A stretch of 7,161 nucleotides of DNA from an uncultured Eubacteriales bacterium (GTDB taxonomy: Bacteria > Bacillota > Clostridia > Oscillospirales > Acutalibacteraceae). Shown one piece after another: positions 6,971 through 7,161 of the stretch. The position numbers and the translations under genes were made by a program. The stretch is taken from NCBI GenBank assembly GCA_900321595.1, contig ONWP01000404.1:1-7161 (forward strand), in the 5' to 3' direction. Position 1 is the first letter of the stretch. Each line of letters starts with the position of its first letter. The notes beneath the pieces were generated by a model that made no database searches, had not been told where the DNA came from, and saw only the letters and a list, made by a program, of their open reading frames with translations.

Positions 6971-7023
6971 GCAAAAATCATACGGAATTGCGAATTTCTT
7001 TTTCGCTCAGCGTGTATTTTTGC
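6971..7023 (+). promoter_or_regulatory. Nested hairpin in the 5' leader of the gene at 7060
   Basis: The outer arms are a perfect 8-bp inverted repeat, GCAAAAAT (6971-6978) and ATTTTTGC (7016-7023). After one bulged C, five more pairs follow (6980-6984 with 7011-7015, one of them G-U). Inside is a second hairpin, GCGAA (6990-6994) with TTCGC (7002-7006), around a 7-base loop. It begins a few bases after the expected transcription start and ends 23 bases before the ribosome binding site. I recognise no known riboswitch class. It could be an RNA-level control element or an mRNA-stabilising structure; AT-rich chance pairing is also possible. Confidence 0.4.
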
Positions 7024-7046
7024 CTGAATTTTGGCATATCTGTGAC

Positions 7047-7053
7047 AAGGGAG
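7047..7053 (+). promoter_or_regulatory. Ribosome binding site of the partial gene at 7060
   Basis: AAGGGAG lies 6 bases before ATG 7060. This near-ideal site supports the start even though only 34 codons are visible. Confidence 0.8.
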
Positions 7054-7059
7054 ATCCAA

Positions 7060-7161
7060 ATGACGGGGAAAAGAGTTTGCGTCCTTGCGCTCAGTATCGC
7101 CTTGCTGCTGTCCTTTTTCAGCGGCCTGAACGCGTTTGCCGCGATGTCCTATGAAACGCAG
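7060..7161 (+). CDS. N-terminus of an exported protein (signal peptide), 3' end beyond window
   Basis: The 34 visible codons begin MTGKRVCVLALSIALL and continue through LLSFFSGLNAFA to AMSYETQ. This is a textbook Sec signal peptide: a short basic start, a long hydrophobic core and an AFA cleavage site, with a cut likely after residue 27. A strong ribosome binding site and a consensus promoter upstream confirm it as a real gene. It is divergent from the CotH operon and has its own leader. The mature protein is not in the window, so function cannot be assigned. The signal peptide resembles those of the neighbouring CotH proteins in ending with a short Ala-x-Ala site, but this is a general feature. 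Confidence 0.8.
   Translation, partial: MTGKRVCVLALSIALLLSFFSGLNAFAAMSYETQ

Noticed and set aside
6856..7059. Minus-strand frame of 67 codons in the intergenic region
   Set aside because: It would span both promoters, lacks a ribosome binding site and resembles no protein I know.
6969..7154. Plus-strand frame of 61 codons over the leader
   Set aside because: It overlaps the hairpin leader and the 7060 gene in another frame, has no ribosome binding site, and its product has no features.

Overview
The window is GC-rich coding DNA (clearly above 60% G+C by eye) with one short AT-rich intergenic region near its right end. Gram-positive-style signal peptides, purine-rich ribosome binding sites, a dockerin-like domain, Listeria/Bacteroides-type (InlB-like) beta repeats and cysteine repeats of the TCTETG...CAVCGE...LGHT kind point to a high-GC anaerobic clostridium, probably a gut or rumen Oscillospirales/Ruminococcaceae-type bacterium. 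That assignment is inferred from protein style, since no rRNA or marker gene is present.

Layout. Bases 1-1743 (+) hold a 5'-truncated glycoside hydrolase family 66 enzyme (dextranase type). Its 3' flank carries a strong 11-bp hairpin (1811-1838) and then a symmetrical, apparently bidirectional terminator (1896-1932). This terminator separates it from two tandem minus-strand genes that converge on it. Both minus-strand genes encode secreted CotH-family (atypical protein kinase fold) proteins. The promoter-proximal one (4793-6802) has CotH plus an InlB-like repeat and a short hydrophobic/amphipathic tail. The distal one (1939-4743) has CotH plus an InlB-like repeat, a tandem array of 41-residue cysteine repeats and a C-terminal dockerin-like module. 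Only 49 bp separate the two, so they look like one operon.

The operon starts from a good sigma-A-type promoter with an extended -10 (6855-6883, minus). Back to back with it is a second good promoter (6929-6957, plus) for a gene that begins at 7060 with a signal peptide and runs off the window. Between that promoter and that gene is a nested hairpin leader (6971-7023).

How the parts may work together: every protein in the window that can be judged appears to be exported or surface-associated. The GH66 enzyme would cut alpha-1,6-glucan. The CotH pair would act outside the membrane, one member held by a dockerin-like module and the other by a different C-terminus. A functional link between the GH66 gene and the CotH operon is not shown, because they converge on a shared terminator rather than being co-transcribed. 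The most unusual item is the paired secreted CotH proteins with divergent C-terminal modules.
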